A DNA stretch of 31,244 nt. It comes from a virus. Position 1 is the first letter of the stretch, and every line of letters begins with the position of its first letter. The stretch spans positions 1-31,244 of IMG/VR virus record IMGVR_UViG_3300010379_000031. One strand, 5' to 3'. The notes under the pieces are model-generated. The model did not search any database. It was not told the origin of the DNA and saw only the letters and a program-made list of their open reading frames with translations. The position numbers and the translations under genes were made by a program. This document shows positions 29,251 through 31,244 of the stretch, in pieces.

Positions 29251-30563
29251 TACTCCTCCGTGACTTCTACTTCGCTGTCGCCGCTGAAGTCAGGGACGAC
29301 CAAGCCACCCTTGGACTTGTTCACTTCCAGAACATCGGTCACGTTGTCGATGAACTCCAGAATCGAAGTGTGGATTCCATCGAGCCACATGTACCAGAAG
29401 TCCCGAATCTCAATACGACCCTTGGCCTTGATGGCGGTCTTGACTTCCTTCTTGAACTGTGGAAGGTCGAAGCCACGCAGCATCGCCGCACCGGCATCCT
29501 GAAGATTCACGTTGTCATTGATGTCAATGGTAAACAGGTCGTTGCGATAGACCTTCTCCTCGCCCTTGCGAATCTTGGAAACCAGTTCCTGAAACACAAC
29601 GGAGGCGGTGGCAACTTCTGCATCGTTCGACATGTTGAGCAGCGAGAACGCCACAGATGGATTGGATACACCCACCGGGTCGAATGCCTTGTGAAGACGA
29701 ATACGAGCCGGGGTGGAAATACCAGCCCACAATTCACTGTCCAGCGGGGCCAACGCGAAGAAGTTGGACACAACCTTCTCCAACACCTTATCGTCCAGCT
29801 TGTCAATCAAGTCGGGCGGGAGCTTGGCAAGCTGGTCAGCACGTTCCTTGAAGGCCGATGCGAAGTGCGTGTTCTCGACAACCTTGTTCAGGAAGTCACT
29901 CGGCCAAGTCGCCTTACCGAAATCCCACACGAGGCTGAATGTCTTGACACCGAGCTTCTCCAGCAGTTCACGAACGGCGTTAACTTCATCCACATTGGAG
30001 GAGGCCGCATAGGCACGACCATTCTGGAAATCAACCAGAACTTGGAACTGACTACGGTTGAGAACGGCGGTCGCGGCGACCTTCTCTTCGACAGCCTTTT
30101 TCTCTTCCTTGATGAGGAACTTGAACGGGCGTTCCAACTCTTCGTAGGAAATCTGTTCTTTCTTTGAGTTGGGGTCTGTTGGGTCCTCATACTCGTTGTT
30201 GACCATCCAGAACCCATACTTGCTGTTGCCCAAGGACAGGTCAGCCTCGGAGCCCATGTATGGAAGATTGGTCTGAATCAGGAGAAGGTCTTCCGACGTT
30301 GGAAGGTGGTCGCTCTCATCCAGTTCCTTGAGCAAGTCGCCCAAGTCGGCGATGACTTCAGCGTCCACCAACTTCTCATCCAAGCGAGGAGCCCCGAAGG
30401 GGTTGATGCCGGTCTGAGCCTTATCCTGAAACTTGGTGGTGATGGAGGCCGCAAGCTGCGATACCTCGAAAATGGTGAACGGGTCTGACAGAGCCTTCTG
30501 GAAATTCACCAGAGTCTTTGTGTCCACGCCGAATACCGCCCACTGCCCACGTCCAAACAACAT
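29250..30563 (-). CDS. Possible RdgC-like protein, 437 aa
   Basis: No decisive motif. The start MLFGRGQWAVFGV and the central stretch VLVDFQNGRAYAASSNVDEV plus NAVRELLEKLGVKTFSL recall RdgC (recombination-associated, ring-shaped DNA-binding protein), which some phages carry, but the similarity is by eye and weak. The rest is mostly helical and the C terminus is acidic. ATG 30563 follows AGGT; the frame opening at 30617 overlaps the upstream gene without an RBS. Alternatively a phage-specific unknown. Confidence 0.6.
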   Translation of the reverse strand: MLFGRGQWAVFGVDTKTLVNFQKALSDPFTIFEVSQLAASITTKFQDKAQTGINPFGAPRLDEKLVDAEVIADLGDLLKELDESDHLPTSEDLLLIQTNLPYMGSEADLSLGNSKYGFWMVNNEYEDPTDPNSKKEQISYEELERPFKFLIKEEKKAVEEKVAATAVLNRSQFQVLVDFQNGRAYAASSNVDEVNAVRELLEKLGVKTFSLVWDFGKATWPSDFLNKVVENTHFASAFKERADQLAKLPPDLIDKLDDKVLEKVVSNFFALAPLDSELWAGISTPARIRLHKAFDPVGVSNPSVAFSLLNMSNDAEVATASVVFQELVSKIRKGEEKVYRNDLFTIDINDNVNLQDAGAAMLRGFDLPQFKKEVKTAIKAKGRIEIRDFWYMWLDGIHTSILEFIDNVTDVLEVNKSKGGLVVPDFSGDSEVEVTEE

Positions 30564-30574
30564 GTGATTACCTT

Positions 30575-31195
30575 TTACCTTTCGCCAAGATTCGTTTGGT
30601 TGTTCAACGGGATACACTGGCTATCCTCAGTGTCCCAAATCACGTAAGGCTTGTGCCCATGGGCATCCTTACCGTTGTCGGGGTTAAAGTCGTACCATAC
30701 CTCATAACGACGCCACCACCACGATGCCTCTTTATCAATACCGAGGCGGTAGGTATTATTGTCATCTCTGACGGCGATACAGGGATTCGGAGGATTACCA
30801 TCACGGTGGTCCTTCAACTCCCTCAAGCCATCTTCCAGATAAACATCCCAACCAAAATCACTGGGGCAGCGATAGCAATGAAAGTGGGTTGGACCGGGCT
30901 TTCCGCAGCGGTTGCATGGTTCTTCGTCCCGCCCGCCGTACTTAACCACGGTCTGTGTGTTATGGCACTTTGGGCATTCAATCAAATACAGGTCGCCATC
31001 ACGGTCAACCGCGTATACAGTGCGTGAGTACGACTTCTTCTTGCGACGGTCGATGAGCCGCCACACACGATAACGGTCGCGAATGCGACCGGGAATCAGA
31101 TGGGGACTGCCATGCCAGCGAAACCACCGCCACAAACCCTCAGCCAAACCAAACTGTTTGATTGCCCATACCAGATAAGTTGCACCTTCGCGCAT
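30575..31195 (-). CDS. Zinc-ribbon protein, 206 aa, unknown function
   Basis: The first about 60 residues are basic and aromatic (LWRWFRWHGS, RYRVWRLIDRRKKKSYS). The middle carries Cys pairs CPKC and CNRCG, then HFHCYRC (about 75-115), probably one or two zinc ribbons, and the C-terminal half is rich in Trp, Asp and Asn. ATG 31195 has AGGTG 7 nt upstream. Transcription or DNA-binding accessory is plausible from the ribbons, not shown. Confidence 0.65.
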   Translation of the reverse strand: MREGATYLVWAIKQFGLAEGLWRWFRWHGSPHLIPGRIRDRYRVWRLIDRRKKKSYSRTVYAVDRDGDLYLIECPKCHNTQTVVKYGGRDEEPCNRCGKPGPTHFHCYRCPSDFGWDVYLEDGLRELKDHRDGNPPNPCIAVRDDNNTYRLGIDKEASWWWRRYEVWYDFNPDNGKDAHGHKPYVIWDTEDSQCIPLNNQTNLGER

Positions 31196-31197
31196 GT

Positions 31198-31244
31198 TTA
31201 CACCTGTGCTAAGTCGGCTTCGATTCCATAGTTCCCATCGGGAG
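31198..31244 (-). CDS. C-terminal end of an upstream gene, partial
   Basis: Only the last 14 codons before TAA are in the window (PDGNYGIEADLAQV). The frame is open to the right edge. It ends 2 nt before the next start, matching the operon spacing here. Too short to identify. Confidence 0.45.
   Translation of the reverse strand, partial: PDGNYGIEADLAQV

Noticed and set aside
29229-30167. 312-codon + strand open frame
   Set aside because: It is antisense to 29250-30563, which has a better RBS, operon context and codon pattern; no protein-like motifs in the + frame.
1-31244. tRNA genes, CRISPR arrays, IS elements, integrase or attachment sites
   Set aside because: No cloverleaf, regularly spaced repeats, transposase or complete integrase motifs were found on reading both strands by eye; the integrase-repeat-like motif at about 800-840 alone is not an integrase.

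Overview
The window looks like part of a large lytic bacteriophage genome. Structural genes lie on the + strand (about 8.8-17.8 kb: five consecutive genes for long, repetitive, beta-rich tail-fibre or appendage proteins). Most of the rest is on the - strand: short, tightly packed genes with ATGA, GTGA or TAATG overlaps, nucleic-acid enzymes and many small unknowns. No tRNA, CRISPR array, integrase or IS element was seen. A secreted peptidase (19656-20426) resembles a family (DUF5715) that I associate mainly with Acidobacteriota, so a soil acidobacterial host is a reasonable but unproven guess.

Layout. 0-5 kb: polynucleotide kinase/phosphatase and peptide deformylase genes embedded among homing endonuclease genes. 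4.9-8.7 kb: about a dozen small phage genes of mostly unknown role on the - strand, ending at a divergent promoter region. 8.8-17.8 kb: tail-fibre cluster on the + strand. 17.9-21.2 kb: three HNH genes around the secreted peptidase, plus two small genes. 21.3-22.3 kb: a + strand DUF6011-like zinc protein with its own promoter. 22.3-31.2 kb: - strand block with a membrane/coiled-coil protein, a NusG-like transcription factor, a DnaX-like clamp-loader subunit, a Nudix hydrolase, a possible RdgC-like protein and zinc-ribbon proteins.

Three things stand out. (1) Nine free-standing homing endonuclease genes (seven HNH, two GIY-YIG) occupy roughly 19% of the window and bracket PNK, deformylase, peptidase and the NusG-like gene on both sides. 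Five proteins share one Cys-rich DNA-binding module, carried by both HNH and GIY-YIG enzymes. Several of these genes have their ribosome-binding site inside a hairpin. (2) A repeated promoter-like motif, TAGCCA (or TGGCTA) - exactly 17 nt - GTATACT, occurs eight times in front of gene starts on both strands. It suggests a dedicated phage transcription programme, and the NusG-like protein with an AT-hook tail is a natural candidate partner. (3) Three small genes appear to be split by single-base frameshifts, which may be decay, programmed frameshifting or sequencing error.
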